Of a stretch of 64,000 nt of DNA, positions 44,624-52,377 are shown piece after piece (position 1 is the first letter of the stretch; each line of letters starts with the position of its first letter). The notes beneath the pieces are model-generated. The model did not search any database, was not told the origin of the DNA, and saw only the letters and a list, made by a program, of their open reading frames with translations. The translations under genes and the position numbers were made by a program. The DNA comes from Bradyrhizobium sp. CB2312 (lineage in GTDB: Bacteria > Pseudomonadota > Alphaproteobacteria > Rhizobiales > Xanthobacteraceae): contig NZ_CP121668.1 in the NCBI RefSeq assembly GCF_029714425.1, positions 3,183,501 through 3,247,500 of the forward strand, written 5' to 3'.

Positions 44624-45567
44624 CCGAAGACGTTGGACCGGGCCGCCTTGGCAATGAAGGTCGTCACCTGCGGCGATGCGGCCTCGATGTCGGCCTCATA
44701 CTTCAGGAGCACGTTGAGCGTATCCTTGACGATATCGGTGTCGAGCTCGGTCGCCTGAAGCAGCACCAGCACGCGCGCCCAGTCGATGGTCTCGCTGACA
44801 GAGGGCAGCTTCTTCAGATCGAGCGAGCGGATCTCGTGGATGAAGCCGACCATCTGCCGGCGCAGCGCCTGCGAGATGCCGGGCACGCGGCTTTCGACGA
44901 TGCGTTCCTCGAGCCGCTGCTCGGGGAAGCCGATATGCAGATGCAGGCAGCGCCGCTTCAGCGCGTCGCCGAGATCGCGCTCGCTGTTGGAGGTGAGGAT
45001 CACCGTCGGCGGCGTGATCGCCGAGACGGTGCCGAGCTCGGGGATCGTGACCTGGAAGTCGGAGAGGATCTCCAGCAGCAGCGACTCGAACTCGGCGTCC
45101 GACTTGTCGATCTCGTCGATCAGCAGCACGCAGCCGCCCGGCTGCTCCAGCGCCTGGAGCAGGGGGCGCGGCTCGACGAACTCCTTGGAGAAGAACACGT
45201 CGCCGAAATCGTGGAGCTGGTCGAGCGCGGCATGCAACGTTTGCGCGCCGCCGAGCACTTCGCCGAGCTTGTCCTTGAGGATCTGCGTGTAGAGCAGCTG
45301 CTTGGCGTATTTCCACTCGTAGAGCGCCTTGGCCTCGTCGAGGCCTTCGTAGCATTGCAGGCGGATCATCTTCATGCCCCGCCAGGCGGCAATCGCCTTG
45401 GCAAGCTCGGTCTTGCCGACACCCGCGGGGCCCTCGACCAGGATCGGCTTCTCGATCTGTTGCGACAAATAGACGGCGGTCGCGATCTGCCGGCTCGCGA
45501 TATAGCCCTGCGCGGCGAGGCCGCTCTCCACTGCCTCGATCGACGTCGAGGCCTTCTGATCAGCCAC
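44620..45567 (-). CDS. MoxR-family AAA+ ATPase
   Basis: A 315-aa AAA+ protein: Walker A GPAGVGKT (46-53), Walker B VLLIDEIDKSD, sensor 1 TSNSERDL and Arg finger LKRRCLHLHIGFP. It is of the CoxD-like MoxR subgroup and pairs with the following VWA protein. Starts MADQKASTS with no signal. Probably remodels or matures a partner enzyme. Confidence 0.9.
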   Translation of the reverse strand: MADQKASTSIEAVESGLAAQGYIASRQIATAVYLSQQIEKPILVEGPAGVGKTELAKAIAAWRGMKMIRLQCYEGLDEAKALYEWKYAKQLLYTQILKDKLGEVLGGAQTLHAALDQLHDFGDVFFSKEFVEPRPLLQALEQPGGCVLLIDEIDKSDAEFESLLLEILSDFQVTIPELGTVSAITPPTVILTSNSERDLGDALKRRCLHLHIGFPEQRLEERIVESRVPGISQALRRQMVGFIHEIRSLDLKKLPSVSETIDWARVLVLLQATELDTDIVKDTLNVLLKYEADIEAASPQVTTFIAKAARSNVFG

Positions 45568-45707
45568 GAAATGGCGCTCCCAAACGTCCTATTTGACGCT
45601 TGTTCTGCCTGCGTTCCCGGCAAAGAACAAGCCTCGTTTGGGAGACATCAGACCCGCGTGAACGGCGTTTTTTCCGCGAAACGCAAATACTTGCGCCGTT
45701 CGCGCGA

Positions 45708-45908
45708 TCAGTGCCGCAGCAGCTCCGGCTTGCGGATGGTTTGTCTGACCTCGGCGCCGCAATCGGCGCATTCATAGACGAAGTCGATCTTGGCAAGGCT
45801 CCAATGCGGCTCGACCTCGCGGACATACATTGGCAGGAACCCCATGCACGTCGGGCAAATCACAGGCGCGATTTCGATATCCTGATGATGCTGTACATAA
45901 GCTGGCAT
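45708..45908 (-). CDS. Small zinc-ribbon protein (66 aa)
   Basis: ATG 45908 follows AAGGAGAG. The protein MPAYVQHHQDIEIAPVICPTCMGFLP carries one CxxC (CPTC) and, later, a second one (CADC in FVYECADCGAEV), forming a single zinc ribbon. The last residues are RKPELLRH. Likely a small regulator or RNA/DNA-binding protein. Function unknown. Confidence 0.65.
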   Translation of the reverse strand: MPAYVQHHQDIEIAPVICPTCMGFLPMYVREVEPHWSLAKIDFVYECADCGAEVRQTIRKPELLRH

Positions 45909-46132
45909 CTCGGCTCTCCTTCGCAGGCGACCCATCAAACCCCGCGCGAAGGCTACTGCCGGTTGCCTGAAGGCCGTCATCAACTCTTTCGAACAGAGGC
46001 GGAACGGCCGGCGTTTGTGGTTCGCTGTGACATTCTTGTTACGGCTCTGTACTGTAACGGGCGGACTAAATGCCTATTTCACAGGCCGATCCGGTGTTCG
46101 GACTTCACCTCAACGATAAGGGAGCAACGCCC

Positions 46133-47107
46133 ATGACGCATACCATTCGCTTTCATAAGACCGGCGGTCCGGAAGTCCTGGTCTGGGAGGAGGTCAGCGT
46201 CGGCAAGCCCGGACCGGGCGAAGCGCGCATCCGCCACACCGCGGTCGGTCTCAACTTCGTCGACATATACAACCGTTCGGGTCTTTATCCCGCGCAATTG
46301 CCGAGCGGGCTCGGCAGCGAGGCGGCCGGCGTGGTCGAGGAAGTCGGACCCGGTGTCACCGATTTGAAGCCGGGTGATCGTATCGCCTATGGCGCCTCGC
46401 CGCTCGGCGCCTATTCCGAAGCCCGGCTGATCCCGGCCGACCGCTTGTTGAAGCTGCCTGACGGCGTCGACGACAAGACCGCGGCGGCAATGATGCTGAA
46501 GGGGCTGACGACGCAATATCTGATCCGGCAGACCTATCGGGTGAAGGCGGGCGACACAATCCTGCTCCATGCCGCCGCCGGCGGCGTCGGGCTGATCCTG
46601 AGCCAATGGGCCAAGCATCTCGGCGCGACCGTGATCGGCACCGTTAGCAATGACGAGAAGGCGAAGCTCGCCAAGGCGCATGGCTGTGACCATGTGATCA
46701 TCTATACGCGCGAGGATTTCGTGAAGCGCGTCGACGAGATCACCGGCGGCAAGAAGGTGCCGGTGGTGTACGATTCCGTAGGCAAGGACACATTCCTGAA
46801 GTCGCTGGACTGTCTCGCGCCACTTGGCGTCGTCGCGCTGTTCGGTCAGTCTTCCGGCGCGGTCGAGCCGCTCAATCTCGGTCTGCTGGCCCAGAAGGGC
46901 TCGCTCTACGTCACCCGGCCGACGCTGTTCACCTACGCCGCCAAACGCGAGAACCTCGTGGCGATGGCGAACGAGCTGTTCGACGTCGTGAAGTCCGGCG
47001 CGGTCAAGATCGAGGTGCACCAGACCTATCCGTTGAAGGACGCGGCCAAGGCGCACGCCGATCTCGCCGCGCGCAAGACGACGGGATCGACCGTGCTGAC
47101 GGTGTGA
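46133..47107 (+). CDS. NADPH:quinone oxidoreductase (zinc-independent MDR family)
   Basis: A 324-aa cytosolic protein with the standard quinone-reductase layout: N-terminal GroES-like part, nucleotide-binding AAAGGVGLILSQWAKHLGATVIGTVS, and no zinc-ligand cysteines. Short length and the motif NFVDIYNRSGLYP identify the QOR type. It reduces quinones or related enones with NADPH. ATG 46133 follows AAGGGAGC. Confidence 0.92.
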   Translation: MTHTIRFHKTGGPEVLVWEEVSVGKPGPGEARIRHTAVGLNFVDIYNRSGLYPAQLPSGLGSEAAGVVEEVGPGVTDLKPGDRIAYGASPLGAYSEARLIPADRLLKLPDGVDDKTAAAMMLKGLTTQYLIRQTYRVKAGDTILLHAAAGGVGLILSQWAKHLGATVIGTVSNDEKAKLAKAHGCDHVIIYTREDFVKRVDEITGGKKVPVVYDSVGKDTFLKSLDCLAPLGVVALFGQSSGAVEPLNLGLLAQKGSLYVTRPTLFTYAAKRENLVAMANELFDVVKSGAVKIEVHQTYPLKDAAKAHADLAARKTTGSTVLTV

Positions 47108-47150
47108 TCGATCTTCCGTTAGGCGCTGGCGCAGGCTCGCTATCCTTGCG

Positions 47151-47426
47151 TCACGTCCGCTCGTGCTTGCGCAGGTCGCGGGCGTGATCGAGCCGGATCG
47201 CCTGGAGATCGATATCTTCGGGCGCGATCTGGGGGAGGGCGGCCTCGGTCAGAATGGCCTCGGTGACGTCCTCGACCGAGTTCTCCGCGATCTCGTGAAT
47301 GAACGAGATGTTCTGGTATTCACCCGAGACGACGCGCGAGATGACCTCGCGCCGCGTGATTTCGGGGTCGACGATCGCCTCGCGGCCGCGTCGTCCGTAG
47401 TCGATCATCACGACGAAATACTGCAT
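47151..47426 (-). CDS. 91-aa conserved-looking protein controlled by the TTCCG operator
   Basis: Starts MQYFVVMIDYGRRGREAIVDPEITRREV; the rest is helical and acidic with EDVTEAILTEAAL. No membrane segment, no recognised family. Its promoter holds two operator copies in the -35/-10 spacer and just upstream, shared in sequence with the repressor gene and the GcrA-like gene, which strongly suggests regulation by the adjacent S24 repressor. AGGATC precedes the ATG. Confidence 0.7.
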   Translation of the reverse strand: MQYFVVMIDYGRRGREAIVDPEITRREVISRVVSGEYQNISFIHEIAENSVEDVTEAILTEAALPQIAPEDIDLQAIRLDHARDLRKHERT

Positions 47427-47464
47427 GAAACGATCCTGCCGCGCCCCTCCGTCGGAAGCGCGGC

Positions 47465-47520
47465 AGAGTATTTCCGAAAAACGGAATTAAGTCAAGTGCG
47501 ATTTCCAAAAATCGGAAATC
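47465..47520 (-). promoter_or_regulatory. Promoter with two operators upstream of the 91-aa gene
   Basis: On the minus strand TTGACT (47495-47490) and TACTCT (47470-47465) form a sigma70-type pair. The perfect inverted repeat TTCCG-N5-CGGAA occupies 47472-47486, inside the spacer. A second one, GATTTCC-N7-GGAAATC (47500-47520), adjoins the -35 box; both share the core TTCC-N7-GGAA and their centres are 31 bases apart. Confidence 0.7.
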
Positions 47521-47532
47521 GCTCGATCGCCC

Positions 47533-48141
47533 CTACTTGCCTTTCTTGCGGGGACGGGCCGATTTGGCGCGCAGCCGCTCGAGCTGGCCCTTGGGCATGG
47601 AGAGGCAGATTTCCCCGACCCAGTCGAGCTTCACGCCGACGATCGGCTTGGCATTGAAGCTGGTGAGATTGACGACGGAAGGGGATTTGCCCCGCTCGAT
47701 GGTCTTCAAATAGCGCTCCCCGGTCTTCAGCCGGACCACGGCCTCTTCGCCGTAGAAGCTCGACAACGGATGACGCTGATCCTTGTAGACCACGATCACA
47801 TCACCGCTCTCGTATTTTGGCAGCATCGAATCGCCCACTATCTCGAATGCGATCGTCTCTTCCATGATGGGGAAGGGCAGCGCGATGTCGCCGAGCCCGT
47901 CGGGCGGAACCTGTTCGTAGTCCGGCTCGATCACCGCGCCGGCCCCGACGCGTCCCATGATCGGCGCGAGGTTGAGCTCGAGATATTCCATGATCGGAAT
48001 GATTTCGGAGGCCTTCACCAGGCGCTCGCCGCCGAGGATCTCCGACACCGCGCCGGGCCGCACGCCCATCGCCGCCGCCAGGCCGCCCTTGCTCTTGCCC
48101 GTCTTTTCCAGGCCCCGCTCGATCATCGCAACGTCCAACAT
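47533..48141 (-). CDS. XRE-family repressor with S24 (LexA/CI-type) autoprotease domain
   Basis: A 202-aa transcription factor. Residues 1-55 form a helix-turn-helix (GGLAAAMGVRPGAVSEIL). The C-terminal peptidase S24 domain has catalytic S105 in IVGDSML and a catalytic Lys at K146 (YLKTIER); the Ala-Gly cleavage site may be A67-G68 (RVGAGAV). The C-tail is Lys/Arg-rich. Such proteins are inactivated by RecA-stimulated self-cleavage, if the dyad is functional. Its own promoter and those of the 91-aa gene and the GcrA-like gene share one operator sequence. Confidence 0.9.
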   Translation of the reverse strand: MLDVAMIERGLEKTGKSKGGLAAAMGVRPGAVSEILGGERLVKASEIIPIMEYLELNLAPIMGRVGAGAVIEPDYEQVPPDGLGDIALPFPIMEETIAFEIVGDSMLPKYESGDVIVVYKDQRHPLSSFYGEEAVVRLKTGERYLKTIERGKSPSVVNLTSFNAKPIVGVKLDWVGEICLSMPKGQLERLRAKSARPRKKGK

Positions 48142-48173
48142 GGTGATTCCCTCGATTGCCCATCGACTGTCCT

Positions 48174-48203
48174 CTTGTAGTCCGGAATTCGGAATAAATG
48201 CAA
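48174..48203 (-). promoter_or_regulatory. Promoter of the S24 repressor gene with operator copy
   Basis: On the minus strand TTGCAT (48203-48198), three bases, then TTCCG-AATTC-CGGAC (48194-48180) and TACAAG (48179-48174). The operator occupies the spacer in the same position as in the 91-aa gene promoter, implying negative autoregulation. Confidence 0.65.
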
Positions 48204-48225
48204 TTATGAATATCAGAATTATTGC

Positions 48226-48254
48226 TTGACTCTCGCTTCGGAATACCGGAATGT
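48226..48254 (+). promoter_or_regulatory. Promoter of the GcrA-like gene with operator copy
   Basis: TTGACT (48226-48231) is followed after five bases by TTCGG-AATAC-CGGAA (48237-48251), a one-mismatch copy of the operator. A -10 box is not clear (GAATGT is the best at the right distance). The site again overlaps the spacer. Confidence 0.55.
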
Positions 48255-48306
48255 GCGTCTCGCCTCCGGTCGTGCGACCGGAGAAGGCGCATCACAGGAC
48301 AGCAGC

Positions 48307-48840
48307 ATGGAACCGGGTCATTGGCCGTCGGAACACTCCGACGCGCTTCGCGACTATTTTCTCAAAGGACTATCCTATGCGGAGATCGGGAGAGAGATTA
48401 ACGCAAGGTTTGGAACGGCTTACACGCGCAATGCCGTGGCGGGCCGGGTCAAGCGGCTCGGACTTGTCGGGGTTGCACGGGTGACCAGCCCGCCGATCGC
48501 GCCGTCCTTGCCAGGCGAGACCTGTCTGCTTTCGGCACATCGCCCGGCATTGCCGAACCTGATGCTGCCGCCGAAATCCGCGATGAAGCCCGCCGCACAG
48601 GTGAAGCTGCGCTGCGTCGGCGTCCAGCCGCGGCTGATCTCGTTCGCCGAACTCGCAGCCGGCGATTGCCGCTATCCCTATGGCGGCGACAGGGACGGGG
48701 AGGAGATCACCTTCTGCGGACATCCGCGCCAGCCAGGCTCCAGCTATTGCACGCCGCATGCGCGCCTGACGCGCCGGTCCGGAGTTGCGCCCGCCCGTGC
48801 AGCCGGTCCCGTCGTGCTGAGGCTGGTTTTCGCCGCCTGA
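48307..48840 (+). CDS. GcrA family cell-cycle regulator-like protein
   Basis: A 177-aa protein from ATG 48307 (AGGACAGC upstream). The N-terminal third matches the GcrA DNA-binding helix-turn-helix (LKGLSYAEIGREI...TRNAVAGRVKRLGL), and the C-terminus has the Cys/His-rich GDCRYPYG...FCGHPRQPGSSYCTPHARL. GcrA activates sigma70 promoters carrying methylated GANTC in alphaproteobacteria. The short linker and the context beside an S24 repressor suggest this is a paralogue, perhaps phage-derived, not the housekeeping GcrA. Confidence 0.85.
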   Translation: MEPGHWPSEHSDALRDYFLKGLSYAEIGREINARFGTAYTRNAVAGRVKRLGLVGVARVTSPPIAPSLPGETCLLSAHRPALPNLMLPPKSAMKPAAQVKLRCVGVQPRLISFAELAAGDCRYPYGGDRDGEEITFCGHPRQPGSSYCTPHARLTRRSGVAPARAAGPVVLRLVFAA

Positions 48841-48890
48841 GGCGGCGGTCACCCGCCTGTCCAATCGTCTATCCTGCAAGGAGTATCCGA

Positions 48891-49466
48891 GTGGCACGTG
48901 CCCGACGCAACAAATCCTACAAATTGACCGGGATCTATGACCGGCGCTCGCGCGAGATGCCGTTCAATGCCGACGTGGCCGAGGTCGAGGTCGACAATCC
49001 ATTGGCGCTCGATCCCGGCGAGAAGATCATGGCCATCCGCTCGGTCCGCAGCGATCCGCTCGGCCGGTTGCATTCGCACCATCAGATCGACGAGGCGCAA
49101 TACCGTGGCGGACGCGCCTTTCAGAACGATTGGGAGAGGGCGGAGCGGGGGCCGCAGGCGGTGGATACGACGCGCGAATATGTCGATGGCACAAGCACGC
49201 GTGAGCCCCTCACCGAGAGCCAGCGCCAGGCGGTGCTGCGGCTGAACCGGGTCGAGCGCGAGCTCGGCACCGACGGCGCGGGGCTGGTGCACGACGTGCT
49301 GGTGCAGGGCCTGACCATGGACCAGATCGGAGAGCGTCGCGCTGTCCGTACGCAGCGCTGGAACGACTATTTTGCACGCCGCTTTCGCGAATGCCTGGAC
49401 CGGCTGGCGCTGATCTATGGCTTTGCGACGGAAGCGGGAACGAAGCGTGCAGACCGCCGCAAATGA
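48891..49466 (+). CDS. DUF6456-like protein
   Basis: A 191-aa protein from GTG 48891 with AAGGAG upstream. It has a charged N-terminal region, a segment DPLGRLHSHHQIDEAQYRGGRAF, and a C-terminal helical domain (LNRVERELGTDGAGLVHDVLVQGLTMDQIGE...RWNDYFARRFRECLDRLALIYG) that I recognise as similar to DUF6456, often paired with DNA-binding regulators in Rhizobiales. It looks like a small DNA-binding or sigma-4-type protein. It is 50 bases downstream of the GcrA-like gene, in the same transcript. Confidence 0.65.
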   Translation: MARARRNKSYKLTGIYDRRSREMPFNADVAEVEVDNPLALDPGEKIMAIRSVRSDPLGRLHSHHQIDEAQYRGGRAFQNDWERAERGPQAVDTTREYVDGTSTREPLTESQRQAVLRLNRVERELGTDGAGLVHDVLVQGLTMDQIGERRAVRTQRWNDYFARRFRECLDRLALIYGFATEAGTKRADRRK

Positions 49467-49473
49467 TGACGGC

Positions 49474-49500
49474 ACGCCTGCGGCCTTCGGCCGTAGGCGT
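49474..49500. terminator. 12-bp hairpin between convergent genes
   Basis: ACGCCTgCGGCC (49474-49485) pairs with GGCCGtAGGCGT (49489-49500) around TTC, with one internal mismatch. It lies 8 bases after the DUF6456-like stop and 14 bases before the end of the convergent gene, and could terminate both. Confidence 0.6.
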
Positions 49501-49513
49501 ACCGGTCCGCCAC

Positions 49514-49870
49514 TTACGGGTGCGGCACGATCTGGTAAGGTGTCGTATAGGGCTCGACGCGGAGCGAGGCGTTGGCCAGAAGCCCGATCTTGGCGGTCGG
49601 CGCCTGCTGCAATTCGCCGCTCGGGCCGCGATGCACGTTGTATTGCCAGACGGTGAGGTCGCCCTTTTGCGCCAGCGCGTGCGCAACCGCGCTCGCGTCA
49701 TTGCCGCCGAGCGCCTGCAGCTCCTCCGCCGACAATCCGATGACGATTTCGTCCTTGATAGTGACGATCTTGAACAGATTCATCCTGGTCTCCTGCGCCC
49801 ATGCGCCTTGTATCGAGAGGGTGAAAAGCGCGACCGCGGCGCCCTTGATGAGATCGCAGCGAGAAAGCAT
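49514..49870 (-). CDS. Periplasmic hypothetical protein (118 aa)
   Basis: ATG 49870 follows AAAGGACG. A signal peptide (LIKGAAVALFTLSIQGAWAQ) precedes a mature part with the segment VTIKDEIVIGLSAEELQALGGNDASAVAHALAQKG and the YNVHRGPSGELQ region. The end TTPYQIVPHP is distinct. No known family is recognised; the composition suggests a small soluble periplasmic protein. Confidence 0.65.
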   Translation of the reverse strand: MLSRCDLIKGAAVALFTLSIQGAWAQETRMNLFKIVTIKDEIVIGLSAEELQALGGNDASAVAHALAQKGDLTVWQYNVHRGPSGELQQAPTAKIGLLANASLRVEPYTTPYQIVPHP

Positions 49871-50066
49871 GCCGTCGTCCTTTGGTGCTGAGGCGCGCCC
49901 TAAACGATTGAGTCCGTCGGCCATGGCGCCCGTGATCTGCGTGGCCGTTTCGCAACCGCTTTGTCGCTCGATCTTGAATGGCGGTTCACGGGCGGAAACA
50001 TGTCCGTTGCGATGAACCTCGATGCCAGAAGACGAGTCCAAGCCCGAGAGCTTGAGGGACCGTCAG

Positions 50067-50531
50067 ATGAAAATCACCGCCATCGTTTGCTTCCTGGCGC
50101 CGCTGGGCATGGCACTCCCGGCTGCGGCCGCCGATCCCTTCTACGTGGGTAGCTGGACGTTCACGACCGCGACGGTCGCGCCATGGGCCGATCCACACCG
50201 CAAGCCCGACGATACCGAGCGGACGCGGCTGATGGGCAAGGCAGTGGTCTTCAAGGCGAGAGAGATATCGGGGCCACGTCCCTTTGCCTGTGCGAAGCCG
50301 CAGTACAAGGTGACGGATTACGCTCCCGACATGATCTTCCAGGGAGCATTCGACGAGATGCAGCACGCCGACAAGAAAGCCGATCCCAAGGCGCTCGCCG
50401 CCTCGCTCGGCTTCGCCGGCGCACGGATCAGGACGCTGGAGACCGGCTGCGAGATCGACGTTCATTTCGTCGACGATACAACCGCCGAGGTCGGACTCAA
50501 CAATTACGTGTATACTCTGAAGAAACTTTAA
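50067..50531 (+). CDS. Secreted hypothetical protein (154 aa)
   Basis: Starts MKITAIVCFLAPLGMALPAAA, a signal peptide, at ATG 50067 (GAGGGAC upstream). The mature domain DPFYVGSWTFTTATVAPWADP... ending VDDTTAEVGLNNYVYTLKKL has alternating hydrophobic strands and two Cys (FACAKP and ETGCEID), reminiscent of lipocalin-like or META-type small beta proteins. No definite family. Confidence 0.65.
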   Translation: MKITAIVCFLAPLGMALPAAAADPFYVGSWTFTTATVAPWADPHRKPDDTERTRLMGKAVVFKAREISGPRPFACAKPQYKVTDYAPDMIFQGAFDEMQHADKKADPKALAASLGFAGARIRTLETGCEIDVHFVDDTTAEVGLNNYVYTLKKL

Positions 50532-50918
50532 TCTGACCTCGCCAATCGCCGTTCACATCGGACACACCGTGAAACGCTGTGCCGATTGACAGCGGTTGAG
50601 GCCGTGTGCGTGATTGATGCTGCTTCTTGACGCAGGTGGGTGACGACCGCAGATATTCCTGTTATCCGGAATTGCCGTGGTCAGATGCGGACGAAGCATC
50701 GCTAGGCCGATGGTTGGGCTTGCCGGAAGGGTTGTTCCTTGGCATAACTGCAACCTGCTCGGTTGGGCCCGTCCGTTCGGACACGTCGTTCAGCGTGTTA
50801 CCCTGCCGGGGCCACCCGGACGCGAACTGATCGTCACCGTGACGTCCGGTCACGGCGTTCGGTTCTGGAGTTGGGCTTCTATCGGAACACGAATGCCGAT
50901 GCTTGTCATAGGTGCGAG
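50532..50918. other. Intergenic region without supported gene
   Basis: This 387-bp stretch carries open frames on both strands, but none has a ribosome binding site plus coding-like composition. It may include a decayed gene. No hairpin with a T-tail or strong repeat is seen. Confidence 0.35.
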
Positions 50919-51104
50919 ATGAAAAACCTCAATTTCGCGGCTGAACTGCACCTCAAGCTCGGCGCCCCTGCAAGTGGCACTGTCGAAAGCCTGCGCCTGC
51001 TCCGGGCGTTTTTGAAGCTCGCGCCTCGACAGCGCTTCGAGGTCATCAAGCTCGTCGAAGACCTCGCCACCGAAGAAACCCTCCCCGAACACCCCCTGTC
51101 CTGA
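50919..51104 (+). CDS. Small helical hypothetical protein (61 aa)
   Basis: Starts MKNLNFAAELHLKLGAP at 50919 with weak GGTGCGAG upstream. The sequence SLRLLRAFLKLAPRQRFEVIKLVEDLATEE is helix-rich and amphipathic with basic and acidic faces, then a short tail. Possibly a small regulatory or stress protein; no family recognised. Confidence 0.5.
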   Translation: MKNLNFAAELHLKLGAPASGTVESLRLLRAFLKLAPRQRFEVIKLVEDLATEETLPEHPLS

Positions 51105-51247
51105 GCCCTGGCTGCGCCGGCCTTACGCCTGTTCCTTCGTTTCCTCCAGGAGCCGGACCGCGGGGCGACGTTTGTCCCGGGGGCTGGCCGCTGGCAGCCG
51201 ATCGGGCAAGTGTGGTAATCAGTTAAGAAAAAGGGAGGAGTGCGACC

Positions 51248-51589
51248 ATGATCGAACCGAAGCTCGAAGTTCCGGCCGAACTGCGCGACCTGGCCGAGAA
51301 GACGATTGACCAGGCCGAAAAGGCCTTCGGCATGTTTTTCGAAGCCGCTACCAAGTCAATGACCACGGTTCCCGGAGCGGGCACCGAGGTCTCCAAGCAA
51401 GCGCTCGCTTTCACCGAGCAGAACATGAAGTCGGCGTTCGAGCATGCACGCAAGCTCGTCCATGCCACCGACCTTCAGGAAGCGATGCGAATCCAGTCCG
51501 ATTTCCTGCGCAGCCAGTTCACCAGCGCCGGAGATCACATGCGCCAGATGACCGGCAGCTTCATGCAACCGGGCAAGGGCAAATCCTGA
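51248..51589 (+). CDS. Phasin family protein
   Basis: A 113-aa amphipathic helical protein. The central part EKAFGMFFEAATKSM...TEVSKQALAFTEQNMKSAFEHARKLVHATDLQEAMRIQSDFLRSQF matches the phasin repeat (coating of polyhydroxyalkanoate granules). ATG 51248 follows AGGGAGGAG. It is unlinked to other PHA genes in this window. A hairpin follows downstream. Confidence 0.9.
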   Translation: MIEPKLEVPAELRDLAEKTIDQAEKAFGMFFEAATKSMTTVPGAGTEVSKQALAFTEQNMKSAFEHARKLVHATDLQEAMRIQSDFLRSQFTSAGDHMRQMTGSFMQPGKGKS

Positions 51590-51718
51590 TTCTCTGCTCG
51601 TGCAGGGCGTGCCCACAAATTGGTCTTGCCTGACGCGGCGATCCGCATTTCGATGCTGGTGCAGGTCCATGATGGGCCACCGAATGGATCCATTCGCCGT
51701 CCGTCATCCTTTCTGCTG

Positions 51719-51744
51719 ATCCCTGTCGGTCCTCCGGCAGGGAT
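51719..51744. terminator. Hairpin between phasin and cytochrome c genes
   Basis: ATCCCTGtCGG (51719-51729) pairs with CCGgCAGGGAT (51734-51744) around TCCT with one mismatch. It is 130 bases after the phasin stop and 41 bases beyond the end of the convergent cytochrome gene, so it may terminate either. A short TTTG follows. Confidence 0.5.
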
Positions 51745-51784
51745 TTGCAGTTCGTGGGATGTGTCGCGCTTGCGCAGTGTGCCG

Positions 51785-52117
51785 CTAGCGCAGTGATCCG
51801 ATATAGGCCGCGATGTCGCCGGCCTCGGTCCTGCTCAAGGGGAAGTTCGGCATCTTTGGATGCGGGTCAAGGAGGAAGAAGGCGAGCCTCTCTGGACTGA
51901 AGTCCGGCCTGCGCGCAACCGACGCAAAAGAGGGGACGTCGGCGCTCGCCTGGGCCTGCCCGTTCCCGACGAGGTGGCAGCTCGCACACCAGCGTTTGGC
52001 GAGGTCGGCGCCGTGACCGGCGTCGGCGGCGAGGGCAGAGGACGCACCGAGGCTCGAGGCCACGACAACCATCAGACAGCTTCGTCTCAAATGCTCGCGC
52101 ACCCAGTACCCCCCCAT
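51785..52117 (-). CDS. Small c-type cytochrome
   Basis: A 110-aa periplasmic protein. The leader (MGGYWVREHLRRSCLMVVVASSLGASSALAA) is a Sec signal, followed by the haem site CASCH (KRWCASCHLVG), a distal Met likely in KMPNFPLS, and a final helix EAGDIAAYIGSL. Class I cytochrome c; electron partner unknown. An ATG at 52075 is an alternative start but would leave a short leader. Confidence 0.85.
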   Translation of the reverse strand: MGGYWVREHLRRSCLMVVVASSLGASSALAADAGHGADLAKRWCASCHLVGNGQAQASADVPSFASVARRPDFSPERLAFFLLDPHPKMPNFPLSRTEAGDIAAYIGSLR

Positions 52118-52377
52118 GCATGGCTTGCGGCCGTGCTCAGCCGCAGCACGATCCCGGAAATTGCGACAGATCGATGCGGGCGATGATCGATCGCAGCACC
52201 TTGCGGGCGGAACGATAGAGATGCCGCGCGAATGCCGGCGTCCGTGTCGCGGGCAGACCCAAGCTTTTCTTATCAAGGCTTTCGATGGCGTGCGACACGT
52301 GCCTCTCCGGGGATGGTGAAGCCCTTCCTAGCGCTGCCGGCCGGGGTCAGCCTTGATCTGCCGCAAAGGATTTCCGG

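Noticed and set aside
47533..48141. Calling the S24 protein LexA
   Set aside because: The N-terminal helix-turn-helix is of the XRE type, not the LexA winged helix, and the operator differs from the alphaproteobacterial SOS box GAAC-N7-GAAC.
50532..50918. Several short open frames in the gap between secreted protein and 61-aa protein
   Set aside because: None has a supported start with ribosome binding site, and the translations do not look like proteins.
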